From Pilaira anomala (Eukaryota; Mucoromycota; Mucoromycetes; Mucorales; Mucoraceae), in the NCBI GenBank assembly GCA_025716855.1, contig JAIXMQ010000011.1:434001-498000 (forward strand): a DNA stretch of 64,000 nt, written 5' to 3'. Positions within the stretch are counted from its first letter, which is position 1. Each line of letters starts with the position of its first letter. Positions 10,615 to 22,364 of this stretch are shown here, piece by piece. A model generated the notes under the pieces. The model had not been told where the DNA came from, searched no databases, and saw nothing but the letters and a program-made list of their open reading frames with translations. A program made the translations under genes and the position numbers.

Positions 10615-11945
10615 GCCAAAGTAAAATCCTTCAATATTAGCTATTCTATTATACAATACTATATCCAAAAAATTTTAAATTTAGATAAGCAGATGATTGT
10701 ATATAAAGATGTATTTTTTTATATGTACAAAATATACTTTTTCTAACAAAAACTGTTTTCCTTACATGCACTACAAATGGAGAGTGCATGTAGTATGGTC
10801 TATATACACCTCGTTTTTCAGTCCCAGAAATCAAAATTTTGACAAAAAATACCTTCTTGTCAAAGTAAGGCTCTTTTAAATCAACTATTTTATTATACAG
10901 TATGATATACAGAAAATGTAGAATTTGAAGGCGCATCTTTCTATGTTTTTAAAAGTATATGTTTAGATGTGCAAAATATACTTTCCCTAACAAAAATTGT
11001 AAACCGTTTTATCACAATAACCATTAATATTTATAATTATTTTATTTTGATTTATACATCATTCGAAAGATTGCAAAATTCTGTATTTACCGTTAAAATA
11101 CCAAGTGTTAAATCTTTTTCAATGTAAAGATATATCTACCTTTCTGATTTTTAAAAAAATCCATAGGGGGGGACTAGCAACTTTTTCTAAAAAATGGAAT
11201 TTTTTTCACAGCTTAAAAAAAAAAAAAAATTAGAAATGCAGATATATCTTTGTATTTAAATGGTTTTAAAGTTTAGCTTTTTATTGATTTCTAAGGTAGA
11301 ACTTGACGCTCTTTCGAATGATGTAAAAATCAAAGTAACATAATTATAAAGTTTAATAGTCATTGCGAGAAAGCACAGCTTCTATTAGGACATGTATATT
11401 TTTTATATACAAGATAATAAATCTAAATGCATAGAAATCTTAGTTTTTAAATTCTACATCTTTGGAATATAACATTGTCTAACAAAATACGTCTGTATCC
11501 TGATTTGGTTTTTTTCCTGTTTTTGGACCTAAAAATTGAGATTTGGGTCCAAATTTCTTTCTTTTCAAATTAAAGTCTTTTATTTTACCTATTCTATTAT
11601 ACAATATAATATACAATCGATGCAGAATTTGAAGGCGCATCTTTCTATTGATTTAGAATTGTTATTTTTTATATAGAAAATATACTTGTCCTAACAAAAA
11701 CTGTATAACGTTTTTTCATAATACATATTAATATTTGTTACTATTTTACCTTGATTTTTACACCATTGAAAAGAGCGTAAAATTCTACATATATCCGTAA
11801 AAAGCCAAGCTTTAAAACCTTTTCCAAACCAAGATATATCCACATTTCTGAATTTTGAAAAAACCCATAGGGGGGGACTGGCTTATTTTTGCCTAAAAAT
11901 ACACTTTTTCCCCCTTTTTCGATGATTTGATTGGCTCATAATTTT
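10615..11945. repeat. R1 repeat cluster, copies B-E in alternating orientation
   Basis: Copy B (about 10615-10800, partial, minus), copy C (about 10861-11170, minus), copy D (about 11225-11480, plus) and copy E (about 11575-11945, minus). All share CTATTTTATTATACA-like, GAAGGCGCATCTTTCTAT, CTAACAAAAA.TGT and the inverted GACGCTCTTTCGAAT blocks. C and E both end in CCATAGGGGGGGACT. The alternating order C(-) D(+) E(-) makes long imperfect palindromes. No coding frame is supported. It is probably a degenerate non-autonomous element. Confidence 0.6.
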
Positions 11946-12142
11946 TTTCGCTACAACAAAAAAAAAAAAACTTTTTGTTTGGGATTTGATTGAAAGTTTA
12001 CAAGGCTTTAGCTCTCTCGTGACATTTGCTCTTCCCTAACAATTGGCTCTGTTAAGTCTATCGCTCTTCAACAACAATAACAATAACAATCACAATAAAC
12101 CTTCCCAAACAGTTATCATCGATCTCCCCCCCTCCCAACAAG

Positions 12143-12358
12143 ATGCATTTAGTGTAAGTAGAACTTGTTTATTTATAAAAAAAATAAAAAAAATTGTTAA
12201 TCTAATCCTTTGTGTAAGTTGATTTTTTATTAAAGCCTGTACTAATTTTCATTTTTTTTTTAAATCAATTTCTTTTTCTCCAATTGTAGTGGTACATGGA
12301 TTTCCTGCTTTGGGAAACTCCATCACCCCCCCCCCCCTCCCCTCCCCTCCCAATGAAC
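12143..12358 (+). pseudogene. Possible 5' gene fragment cut off by a MITE-like hairpin
   Basis: A CT/CAA-rich leader (about 12050-12142) precedes ATGCATTTAGT at 12143, a good GTAAGTAG donor and an acceptor TTGTAG at about 12285-12290. The spliced frame reads MHLVGTWISCFGKLHHP, then a Pro/Ser stretch encoded by a C-rich run, and stops at about 12358, just before the hairpin repeat. The leader and splice signals look like a real gene start, but the remainder is missing. Weakly supported. Confidence 0.25.
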
Positions 12359-12365
12359 TAACCAG

Positions 12366-12568
12366 TTATTACGGTAGCAGTGCCCCTATTCTATGTCACA
12401 TCTTTACTGACATTAATTAGTCTTTTCGATAAAGAAACACGAGTTATTGTAGATATGATTTTTTTTTTTCGCCACATGTCTACAATACCTCCTTTTTCTT
12501 TATCAAAAGGTCAGTAAACACGTATATATAGAGCTTATACCGTACTAGAGGTTTTACTACCGTAATAG
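12366..12568. mobile_element. MITE-like hairpin with TTACGGTAG ends
   Basis: Left arm 12366-12437 (TTATTACGGTAGCAGTGCC...CTTTTCGATAAAG) and right arm 12496-12568, whose reverse complement begins CTATTACGGTAGTAAAACC and ends CTTTTGATAAAG. The inner ATTGTAGATATG/CATGTCTACAAT also pairs. It has no coding capacity. Arms of about 70 bp and a centre of about 60 bp fit a non-autonomous palindromic element. Target-site duplications could not be fixed with confidence. Confidence 0.6.
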
Positions 12569-14078
12569 AATGGTAGTTTCAAAAGGTCCCGTCTTTTTTT
12601 TTTTTTAAGAAAAATACCTAAGCGAAAAGTGGACAGGTGATTCAAGGCCTTTTTCGAAGGCGGAAGAGAAGAATGCGCTTTTTAATTGTTAAAATAAAAT
12701 TTGTTACAATAGGTAGCACACCCCTATTTCTTATAAATCCATTCAATGTTTAAATTTATGAAAAAGGTTTATATAGTAGAGTCACGAGTTATATTTTTTT
12801 TTTAAAAAAAAAATAAGTTTTTAATCTTATTTTTGAATGCAAAAAGTAATATCAGAATCAAAATGAAGTTATTAACAGAACACTATACTGTGACCAACTT
12901 AATAAATTTCTTGTACCACCTAGACGTGTTTATTTTTTGAGTGCTACATAATACTAAAGAAAGATTCTACTAATCTACTTTTACGGGTCTCTTCAGAGAG
13001 AGAGAGAGGGAGGGCAGCTGTAAATAATTAGATGAGCATATTTTCATCTAGAAGCTTCTCTATGTTCCTTTCTCTCTTTCCTTTTTTATCAATAACATGT
13101 TTCAATTGAAAATTGTACAGAAGCTTTTGAGTGAACGGTATATAAAAGCAAAGGATGGTTCTATTGTCAAGTGATCCATGTATATTACTGCACAATTTAA
13201 TACACCTAGTCAAGCCTTCATTGTAGCATATCATAATGCATGAAGAATCTGTTCGTAAATGCTGGTCCATTAATTAAAACAATTCCACATTAGATACACA
13301 TATGACTCAAGAGGCATTTTTTTGAAGCACATTTTGAATCAGGGACTGTTGTTATGGTGACTGTGAAGTAAATTAAAGAAATTTTTTTTTTTTTTTTTTA
13401 AAAAAATATAAATTGTAGCTAAAACATACGTAATAAAAAAGTTTTTCTTTTTCTTTAGAATATTAAAGTATTTTATGGTAAGTTTTAAATTAAAAAGGTG
13501 ATAGTAAAAGGTAGAAAGATGTATATAAAAAATCATAGTGATGCTTTTAGCAAAAGTATTTTTGTTGAATTTCTTCAAATGAACTACCAAACATGATTCG
13601 AATGACACCCTGAATGATTTTTTATATCTTTCTTTTTTAATTTTACTTTAAACCTTTTTTTAAAAAAAAAGAAAAACTGTATATTAATTTTTTTTTTTTC
13701 TTAACTTTAGGTTATTCTCGTGTTTAACTCTAAAATATATTAATTTCGTGATTTTATCAAAAAAATAAAAAAAAATTCTTTTTTCCAATATATATATATA
13801 TCCTTGTCTTTTCTTTTTCTGTTTTCTTTTTTACAAGGGCAAAAATCTCGTACCTTTTTTTTTTTTTTTTCTGTTTTATTACCTATACGTCAAAATTAAA
13901 TCCATACAAAAAGTGTAGTAATTTCTTTTCCATATGATTGGCCATTATCACAATTGAATTTTTATTTTTTTTTTTCTTCCAAAAAGGTGATCCGCCTTTG
14001 GGTAATAGCGTTTTTTTTTTTCCCCCTTTATTTCTTTTTTCTCTTTTTTTTTTTTTTATTGTTTTGGTCCTTACCATA

Positions 14079-16778
14079 ATGTCAAAAATAGTAAGCGACG
14101 CTATTGAAAGAACAGAAGAGTACATTTGCTTTATTGAAGAACTAAAAGCCTTTCACAATCGCAAAGGGTAAAATATAAAAAAAAAAAATAAAAGTAAAAA
14201 CTTACAAAAAAAAAGTCAAAAAAAAAAACATTTTATTCAACTCTTTTTTATTATATCATAGCACCACCTTATTATCTGAACCAGTATTAGGCGGAAAAAA
14301 AATTGATCTTTATAAATTATATCAAGAGGTCGTTGCTGCAGGCGGTTTCGATCAGGTAAAAAAAAAAAAAATAATTTATAAATATAAATCATTTTATTAT
14401 TTCTGTACTCATTCTTTTTCTTAGGTAACAAAAAAACGAAGCTGGAAACAAATTGGTGCTGTTTTTGAGTTCCCTGCAACCTGTACAAACTCGGCTTATA
14501 TTTTAAAAGGATTATACATTCGTAACTTGGTAATAATAATAATAATAATAATAATATATTTTCTTCATATCAATTAAACATTTTTTTTTTTTTTTTTTAA
14601 TAGCTGGGTTGGGAAGAAGAACAAATTTGGTGTAAAGAATGGGTTCCCCCTGAAGAATTGAAAGGTCCTGAAGCACATAAAGCTTCTACACTAGCCGGGA
14701 AAACGTATAAAAAATGTAAACATCGAAACCACCAACATCATCATCATCATCATCATCACTGTAAATATTTTTAAAGTTAGCTAGTGTGTAACACTCTATG
14801 ATTTAAAAAAAAAAAAAAAAAATATTAATTTTTTAATATAGCTTCAAATCATGAAACTCTCATACTACCAAATCAACCTACTACATTACCTTTCAATTTA
14901 ATTACGACGAAAGAAGTCCATCAATGCGAAATCTCTGAACTTCATCATCGTACTTTACCGTTTGAACATGTCCATTCAATTGAATCTGATGCTAGTCGAG
15001 ATTGTGTAACAGGTAGTACTTTTTTTTTTTATTTATTTATTTATATACAGCAGCAGCAGCAGCAATTTTTAATAGAATGAAAACAATAATAGGAAATGAA
15101 TTTGATGATAAGACCAAGACGAGAATGATCCCAGCACTTCAATCAACAAACCCAAACGATGTAGAATGGGCATTAAATAACATTGTAACGATCTCATACG
15201 AATGTCCACAAAAGTTACTTTTAAATGAAAATCCAGCTTTATTAGAGGCATTACTTTTGAAAGCATCAAGTTGTTTACAAAACACATTATTCTTTAATAC
15301 GAAAACAACGGATAAATCACATTTAATGATTCTCAAGATTCTACATATCATACGTAACTTTTCATTTATTGAATCCAACACACGTGTATTTGCAGCCAGT
15401 GCGAATTTTAAACAGATGTTGATCAAATGTCTTGTGATGACCAATTCATCACATTACAGTCATTGTATTGATATTCTAGAAAACATGACACCCTTTGTTG
15501 AACTGGGTCCCTTTGATTCTATCATTGGCTGTTTAAATAATCTATTAATGACTGTGAATGAAAGGTCAGTCATTTTAGGTTCCGTACGGGTCCTAACCAT
15601 GTTAGCCTCTTCCTCTCCATCCAATTTACATTATTTATTACCCACTTCAACTCAAGTAGCAAATCGAATCACTCAATTCTTAATAGCCAATGATGAAGAA
15701 TTAATCGGTGTCAGTCTAGAGTACCTGTACCAATACAGTAGACAATCCATCTCCTTCAGTCAACATTTATTATCTTTACATGATGGTGCGGATATAGGCA
15801 TCATGGTTTCTTTATTGATGACTCCCTGTAAATACTTTAGAACCACTCTCGTCCTTCCTTCACTACAAGATTCGCCTCCTACCCCTCCTCAACGCTCGAA
15901 TTCAACTGAATCCATCTTATTTAATCAACATCTCCAACATCATGGTAGTGTGCCTTGTGTACCCAATTTGGTCTCTTATCAACAATTAGATGAGCCCTAC
16001 AGATGCTTGGGTTGGTTAAAAGATAAATTCGAATTATCAAATGCTTCAAGTGAATTGTCTCTAGATGACATGTATTTATTATACGAAATGCGGTTTGGAC
16101 ATGAAAAAGCTTTAAGAATGAAAGAATTTTATACTGTACTTCGAATTGCCTTTCCTATCACTACGGGTGCCTCAACTGAATTACCTATGCAGCAACAGCA
16201 ACAGCAGCAGCAACCAGGTGCCATTTTAGAAGGCACTACCATACGTGGATTGCAAGTCAAGATGTGTATTTTACAAGACGGTAAAAGAATAGATGTACCT
16301 CTCTCTCTCTTTTTTTTTTATTAACTTTAAATATATATGTATAGGCTCAGAATTAATGTGTCAATGGACAAACTGCTCAAAAAGCTTCGAGGATGAACAA
16401 TTATTACAAACTCATGTATTACATGAACATATACCAACCGCCACTAGTAATTGTTTATGGACAAACTGTCAAGAAGAAGATAACTCGTTTCGAGACCCAA
16501 CCGAATTAACAGTCCATGTACGTGATTCTCATTTACCTGGTTATATTGATCCAAGTGAGATTCAAGGTGTAGCTTTAGTGGCCGCTCAGCTTTTAAAGAT
16601 ACTTTCACGTACTCCAAATAGCCATGTTTGTTTCATGCCTTATGAACAAGAATTGGTCATGATGACTCGTAAAAGACCAAAACTCTCTCCGTTTATTGAA
16701 ACCATGTTTTCTAATTTTAGAGTCGCTTCTTCTACTTCCAGTTCTTCTTCCTCTACTAGTACTTCTTTAAATATATAA
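14079..16778 (+). CDS. rsc9: ARID / RFX-like / C2H2 chromatin-remodelling subunit (RSC9/ARID2-like)
   Basis: Probable subunit of an RSC/PBAF-type remodeller in the nucleus. Seven exons: 14079-14167, 14262-14355, 14425-14529, 14604-14760, 14842-15012, 15051-16280, 16345-16778, giving 759 aa. Residues about 10-100 form an ARID domain (FIEELKAFHNRKG, KIDLYKLYQEVVAAGGFDQV, KRSWKQIGAVF). The middle is helical and armadillo-like. About 522-575 (LYEMRFGHEKALRMKEFYTV) resembles the RFX-type winged helix of Rsc9/ARID2. Two C2H2-type fingers follow: CQWTNC...H-x4-H and CLWTNC...H-x4-H. A His run (about 129-135) and a Gln run occur in variable linkers. The order ARID, repeat, RFX, zinc finger fits ARID2/Rsc9. 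Confidence 0.85.
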
Positions 16779-17295
16779 ATAATAATCGTGCCTCTTTTTG
16801 TATATATATATATATATATAAAGTTACACCAAAAGGTGAATATGTAATAAAGCCACGCGTTGTTTTTTTTTTTTTTGGCTTGTCATAGAGTTCATATTCA
16901 TCCCCTTCTTGGGTTACAAATTAACTTGCATTGAAAAAAAAAAGAGCACAAGGCAAAAAAAAAAAAAAAAAAAGCACAAGACACTTGATAATTTAGACAA
17001 TAAAAAGACTCAAAAAACCTCTACCTTTCTTATATTATCTTGAATAAACATCAAATGCTTAAAAAAAGGCACACAAATAAAAAAAATCTTTATTTTGATT
17101 TCATAAGTCACATGCTTTTTTCATAAAAAGAACAATAAAAGAAAATTGCCCTTTCCTTTTTGTTGTACAAAAAAAGTATGTACACCCTAAAGTTTCGTCA
17201 TCATCATAAAAATTTAGCAGCTCCCTTTAACAAAGTTATTTTTCTTTTCTTTTTTCTTTTTTCATTTTTCTTTATTTCTCAACAATAAAAAAAAA

Positions 17296-17331
<36 letters not shown>

Positions 17332-17349
17332 TAGAGAAAAGATATTTGA
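16779..17349. other. Intergenic, A-rich upstream region of the SH3 gene
   Basis: 570 bp without a gene. It holds a TA microsatellite at about 16801-16819, a poly-A run at 16957-16974 and an A-run of about 20 bases (17309-17328) just before the SH3-gene start codon. CT-rich stretches at 17240-17280 may be leader sequence. Confidence 0.5.
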
Positions 17350-17511
17350 ATGTCAAGAAATTTAGTAATCAATACGACCGATCGTATTCAAAGAAAGTGG
17401 ACACCTTCCCCTGAAACGGCAATTAAAGAAGAAGATGGAGACGAAGAGACTTTAACACACCCAAAGATAAAGCCAAGATTAATTGAAGAAGAAGTAGAAG
17501 AAGAGGAAGAA

Positions 17512-17546
<35 letters not shown>

Positions 17547-18166
17547 AGAAGGATCGGATTTTACTTCTTCACCTAGTATACCCGATGAAAATATCAATTT
17601 TGATCTTGTTTATACACTTCATACATTTGAAGCAACGGTGGATGGTCAAGCTTCGGTAAAGAAAGGTGACGCGCTTACTTTATTAGATGATTCAAATTCA
17701 TATTGGTGGTTAATTAGAGATTTAAAGACGTCTGAAGTCGGTTATATTCCTGCTGAAAATATTGAAACACCTTTTGAAAGATTAGCTAGACTAAATAAAC
17801 ATCGTAATGTGGAAGTAAGTTCTTTATTTTTTAAAAAAAAAAATTGAATTTTTGAATTGAATTAAAATGCGTTTTTTTTTTATTAGTTGACTTCAATGAA
17901 TCAAGCTGCACATTATATTAATCAATCTCAACCAAAAGTTTCTCATTCAAGAAAAGTTGTATTATCCACATCATTAAATGTACAACTTCATGTTTTATTA
18001 GTAGGTGAAAATGAGGAAGAGATTGAAGATGAAGCATATGAATTATGGGAAGAAGAAATGTTGGATGATGACGAACAAGAAGAAGAAGGAATTGATGAAC
18101 AAGTAGTAAAACTTGAAAAAGATATAAATAACTCTTCAATTGATACTAAAAATAAGGAAACTCTTC

Positions 18167-18197
<31 letters not shown>

Positions 18198-20017
18198 GGA
18201 GTCACCCATTGTCACACATATCAACAATCATGCAGAAGACATTTTACGTGCTTCTACCGCAACAACAGCAGCAGCAGCAGCAACAGCAACAACATCAGCA
18301 ACAGCAACAACATCAGCATCAGCACCAGACATCTTACCTGACCTAAATAACTCTAAAGTTTTACGTGTATTTGCTGGTAATGTAGATGTAGGTGCATCCT
18401 ATCATTCATTACGTGTGAATGAGAACACAAGTGTATCCGAACTATTATCCAACGCAATGGAAAAATTCCATATTTCTCAAATAGAAACCAAACATGGCTA
18501 TAACCATAGCCACAGCACCAGTAGTTGTGTAGAATACTATTTAACTGTAAAGACAAGAGACGGGGATGAAATCACACTCGATGCACAAGATAAACCATTT
18601 GCTATTTATGAATCCTTAACTGCTCATCTCACTACCCCTATGCCTTCCTTAACTCAATTTAGACAATTGGCCAATTCAACAAATAGTATTCATCACAAGA
18701 AAAAAAAGAAACGATCTTCTACCCTCTCTCATACAACAGGTGATTCCACTTTACAATTCTTTATGCATAAACGTATTAAACGTGTCAATGATAAAAATGG
18801 TCAAATTCATATCAAAATCTCTCTCATGACAAATTCAACCGCTCATCCTCATGCAACGCATGCTTCACCTGAAAAAATGAATCCGATTAAAAAAATGACT
18901 TCCTTACGATTTAGTAGAAAAAAGTCCAAAAAAGAATTAGAAAGGATCGACAAATTGATTGCCATTCCAGCAAATGTTACAATCGCCGACCTAACTTCAA
19001 TTGCACTTGTTAAATTTCATATCATTTCTGATAAAGATCAACCGCATCATTATAGAATCATCTTGAATTCCAAGGGCAAAGGTAAAGTTAGTATTCATAC
19101 ATGATACACTTATGGGGTTAACATATTATTTTTTTCATTACACAGATACCCTATTAAATTCAAGTATGCTCTTGTCAAAAGTATTATCTGATCTGGGTAA
19201 AGATAAATCAAATGATAGACATTTTATACTCCATAACTTTAACCATAGTCATAACCTAACGGAAGACCAATCACCACCGCAACAACAACAACAACAACAA
19301 CAACGGTCAATTTCATTATCATCTTCTACTTCATCTTCATCTTCATCTTCTGGCAACCATAGACCGACATCGAGTAAGGTTTTCCCCGAAAAATATCCTT
19401 ATCGCAATCCTTACTCACATAGTAGTAATCATCCAGTGATGACACGTCTTGATAGTAATACTGAAACTATCTTGAAACGAGTTGATGCTGCTTTAGAATC
19501 TTTTGAAAAGAATCATAATAGCATACGAAACAACCAAAAAATAGGATCAAATCATCCGTTCCCTTCTCCCATGTCCGTTTCAAGAAATGAATCAGGTGTC
19601 GATATTCATTTACCACATGGTTTACTAAGATCGACTGTCCTTTCCGATAAAAAAGTTCAATATTCTTTAATGACGGCTCCAAATACCCTTGTACTTCAAA
19701 AAGTATTACCTCCATCCGATAATAATACTGTTACTACTACTTTATCAAATACATCGTCCATTACTGGTGAAGAATTAGCTACTTTAATCAAATATGGTTC
19801 TCAGTATTTAGATACCTATGATACTGCTAATAAACCAAATCTTCTTTCCGCTACTAATCGACTTGTAGTTGAAAAAGATAGTGAGAAAAGTCTTTCAAGT
19901 TTAGAAGACCTGGAAAAGGTATAAATACATTTTTTTTTAGTTAAAAAAAAAAATCTTTTTATATCTAACTTTATATATTAGGAGTTCCAACGTATCATCA
20001 CATCTCATTCTTCTTAG
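17350..20017 (+). CDS. SH3 domain plus two Ras-association-like domains, polarity-type scaffold
   Basis: Probable cell-polarity or signalling scaffold. Four exons: 17350-17814, 17887-19081, 19146-19918, 19982-20017, giving 822 aa. A Glu run (about 46-67) precedes an SH3 domain (about 83-142: YTLHTFEATVDGQ, LLDDSNSYWWLIRD, VGYIPAENIETP). ERLARLNKHRNVE follows it, as I recall in fungal Bud14/Tea4-type SH3 proteins. Residues about 312-400 (VLRVFAGNVDVGASYHSLRV, SVSELLSNAMEKFHI) and about 510-590 (KLIAIPANVTIADLTSIALV...RIILNSKG) read as two ubiquitin-fold Ras-association domains. Gln, Ala/Thr and Ser runs lie between. The last exon is only 36 nt and adds EFQRIITSHSS. Domain identity is firm for SH3 and likely for RA. 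The gene name is uncertain. Confidence 0.8.
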
Positions 20018-20647
20018 AAAAAAAAAACACATTTTAGAAACACATTCATTTATACATATATATATATTTTTTTTTATCCCCCCCATTTTTATTTCACTAA
20101 ACAAAAAACCCACCATTCCCTTTAAACACAAACACACAATCACACACAGTTAAACACAATCATTTCTTTATTATTTATTCATATATATCCCCCCCCCCTC
20201 CCCCTTCCCTTCCCTCCTTCCTTTTTTATATTATCTATTGTCTCCATTATATCATTAAACCAAATTTTTTTTTATTTTATATATACATACATACATAAAG
20301 CGTAGTTAATTCAAAGAAAGGCCGTAACGGATTTATCAACAACGAAACAACAACGATTAATTAAATGTTATATAAAAAGCTTTTGCAAAAGACTATTTTT
20401 AACATTTTTGTTATATATATATAAAGGAGTTGCCAAGTATATTAGATCTCCACTTGAAAGAGGACAAAAAAGTTTTATTATCACCACAGTGAGTTTTTTT
20501 TTGTGCGGGGGCACGGAGGGGGGAAAAAATGGCTCCCGAATGTTTAAAAGTAATAGTAAGCCTTTTTTAAATCCATTGTTATTTATTTCTCTTTCTTTTA
20601 CTTTTTTTGTTTTTTTTTTTTTGTTTTGTTTTGTTTTATATATACAC
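20018..20647. other. Intergenic, low complexity
   Basis: About 630 bp between the SH3 gene and the next start. It holds C-rich/CT-rich runs (20190-20222), TA repeats and T tracts. An upstream exon of the following membrane-protein gene could be hidden here (for example a Met at 20365 followed by a Lys/Leu-rich stretch), but no spliced model could be supported. Confidence 0.4.
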
Positions 20648-21516
20648 ATGTCTAATATATTAATACCACTAGAGGTAAAAAAAAAAAAAAAAAAATCATC
20701 ATCAACTACTACCCTCAAGAAAACTTACCCCCTTTTTTTTTAATAGGAAAACACATTAAATGATAATGTCATCAAGAGACAAGTTGCAACTTCAGTTGTT
20801 CATGTCACTATCACAGCGGCTGGAACCGTTGTTTATACCCATACAGCCACATCTTATTCATACATGTCTTCTTATTCAACCATGGATCCTACTTCCACTC
20901 CTACTAACAACAACAATAACAACACCAATCATCCTCTTATCGACCCACATACCCAAGACACCAAACCAAACTTGGGTGCAATTATTGGCGGTGTAGTAGG
21001 TGGAATTGCATTTATTGCTTTAATAGGTAAAGTACCTATTTTTTTTTTTTTTGTTGTTGTTCATTACATATTGACTTTTTTTTTTTTTTTTCTCGTATAG
21101 GATTGGCATTTTTATATAGACGTAGATCAAAAAAGAAAAGGAATAGATTACCACAACCAGGTGGATACATCGATGATACAAATTCATATTATCAGCCTGG
21201 CGGCATAGACATGACATCATCATCATCGCCTGCTCCTAGACATTTAGTAGCTCCACTCGTATCTGATGCCAATTATTACAATAAACCTGAATACTATGAA
21301 GACACAGCAGCAGCAGCAGCAGCAGTATATCCAAATCCTGCTTTTTATTCAACTACTACCAATAGTCTCGCTTCCGATTCTTTACCTTCAACCACACTGG
21401 ATGGATATAGTAGTACACAACAGTTTAGACAAGTGCCTAATTTAGCAAGTACGGAAGAAAGACATGTACCACATCTAAAAGAACATAAAGTAGAACCACC
21501 TCATACAAAAGATTAA
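20648..21516 (+). CDS. Single-pass membrane protein, wall-sensor-like; 5' end uncertain
   Basis: Exons 20648-20674, 20747-21026 and 21101-21516 give 240 aa. An extracellular Ser/Thr/Asn-rich segment with a dibasic KR site (DNVIKRQVATSV) is followed by one membrane helix (LGAIIGGVVGGIAFIALIGL) and an abrupt basic stop-transfer YRRRSKKKR. The cytoplasmic tail is about 125 residues, rich in Tyr/Pro/Ser with an Ala run. The layout resembles Mid2/Wsc-type sensors, but no named domain is visible. The chosen start gives no signal peptide. The KR site suggests an upstream signal-peptide exon I could not place. The GGVVGG helix and the exon joins are firm. Confidence 0.65.
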
Positions 21517-21537
21517 AATAAATATTTATTTATTTAT

Positions 21538-22214
21538 TTATTTGTAATTATATATTTTGTGATTAAATAAAAACCAACTGCTTAAAATTATAAGTAAAAT
21601 GAGATACACTGAATGGTTGGCTCGTCTTATTCCATCACTCGTGTTGTTATTATCTTCATACACTCCAATCAGTCCTAATCCTCCAATTCTATCTTCGACA
21701 TGACCTGCTGCAATACCATATCCTTTAAAGAAGGATGTGGTAGAGGCATCAAATACACTATCTGTCTCTATCGATTCCTTTGTTTTCGTAATCATAGCTG
21801 GCTCCATCTCTTTTGACAACGTATCTACTGCGCTATTAGCAGCAGCAGTAGCAGCAGCAGCATGATGCTTTTCACCTTCATCTTTTTTCTTTAAGCCCTC
21901 CTGTGGATGAACTTCTTCTCCCGATACTTTAAAGTCCTTCCCTGCTGCTGCAGAAGCTGCATCAGCAGCTACCAACAAAGAACCATGATACATCATTCTA
22001 TCATGCATTTCTTGACGCTTTGCTACCACATTTTGTCCTACTAGTAGTAGTAATACATAGAAACGAGTTATATATACATATATAAAAGTACCATTAAAAA
22101 AAAAAATCAATTTGACAACAACTTACATTTGATTGGACCATCCTCCTGTAAAAAAGCCAAATTTGATCTTCTCACTTCGATTAAACGAAGAACTTCATTT
22201 ACCTTTGCAGACAT
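21538..22214 (-). CDS. Unrecognised 196-aa protein with C-terminal membrane anchor
   Basis: Two exons, 22127-22214 and 21538-22040, joined in phase 1, giving 196 aa. The N-terminus (MSAKVNEVLRLIEVRRSNLA) is amphipathic helix-like. The middle is Ala/Glu/Lys-rich (an Ala run from GCA/GCT repeats). Near the end lies FKGYGIAAGHVEDRIGGLGL. The C-terminus is a 15-18 residue hydrophobic stretch (YLILLIILSSWFLFN) followed by HKIYNYK, the form of a tail-anchored protein. I do not recognise a family. The 3' end is 21 bp from the convergent membrane-protein gene. Confidence 0.65.
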
Positions 22215-22364
22215 AGATGATATGTATATAGAATGTTAAAAAAAAAAAAAAAAAAAAAGAATTTATGTTTCCGTTTATTTCATGTCTTTTTATAATATTA
22301 TAAAGAAAAATTCATTCCCCAATGATTCCATCATAAAATTCCTCGTCAGTTTTCCAATTATTAT

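Larger units (their letters stand above)
6791..14078. other. 7.3-kb gene-poor, repeat-bearing region
   Basis: I see no intact protein gene here. The stretch is very AT-rich with many T/A homopolymers (for example 9150-9182 and 9882-9902). It holds dispersed degenerate repeats (7375-7760 and 10615-11945), a MITE-like hairpin (12366-12568, with a single arm copy at 7262), an isolated GC-rich island (8784-9036) and a possible gene start cut off by the hairpin (near 12143). Short frames at 10649, 13028 and 13339 look like chance. A short exon-like frame (MVVSDDILILQGNG, from 8022) ends at a GT but has no convincing continuation. Confidence 0.55.

Noticed and set aside
13028..13270. 80-aa minus-strand frame (MDQHLRTDSSCIMICYNEG...)
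   Set aside because: Composition is reasonable, but there is no recognised domain, no splice partners and no conserved context.
18140..18346. Asn/Gln-rich frame inside the SH3 gene, and similar frames in the YAK1 tail
   Set aside because: Products of CAA/CAG repeats read in other frames. The parent genes explain them.
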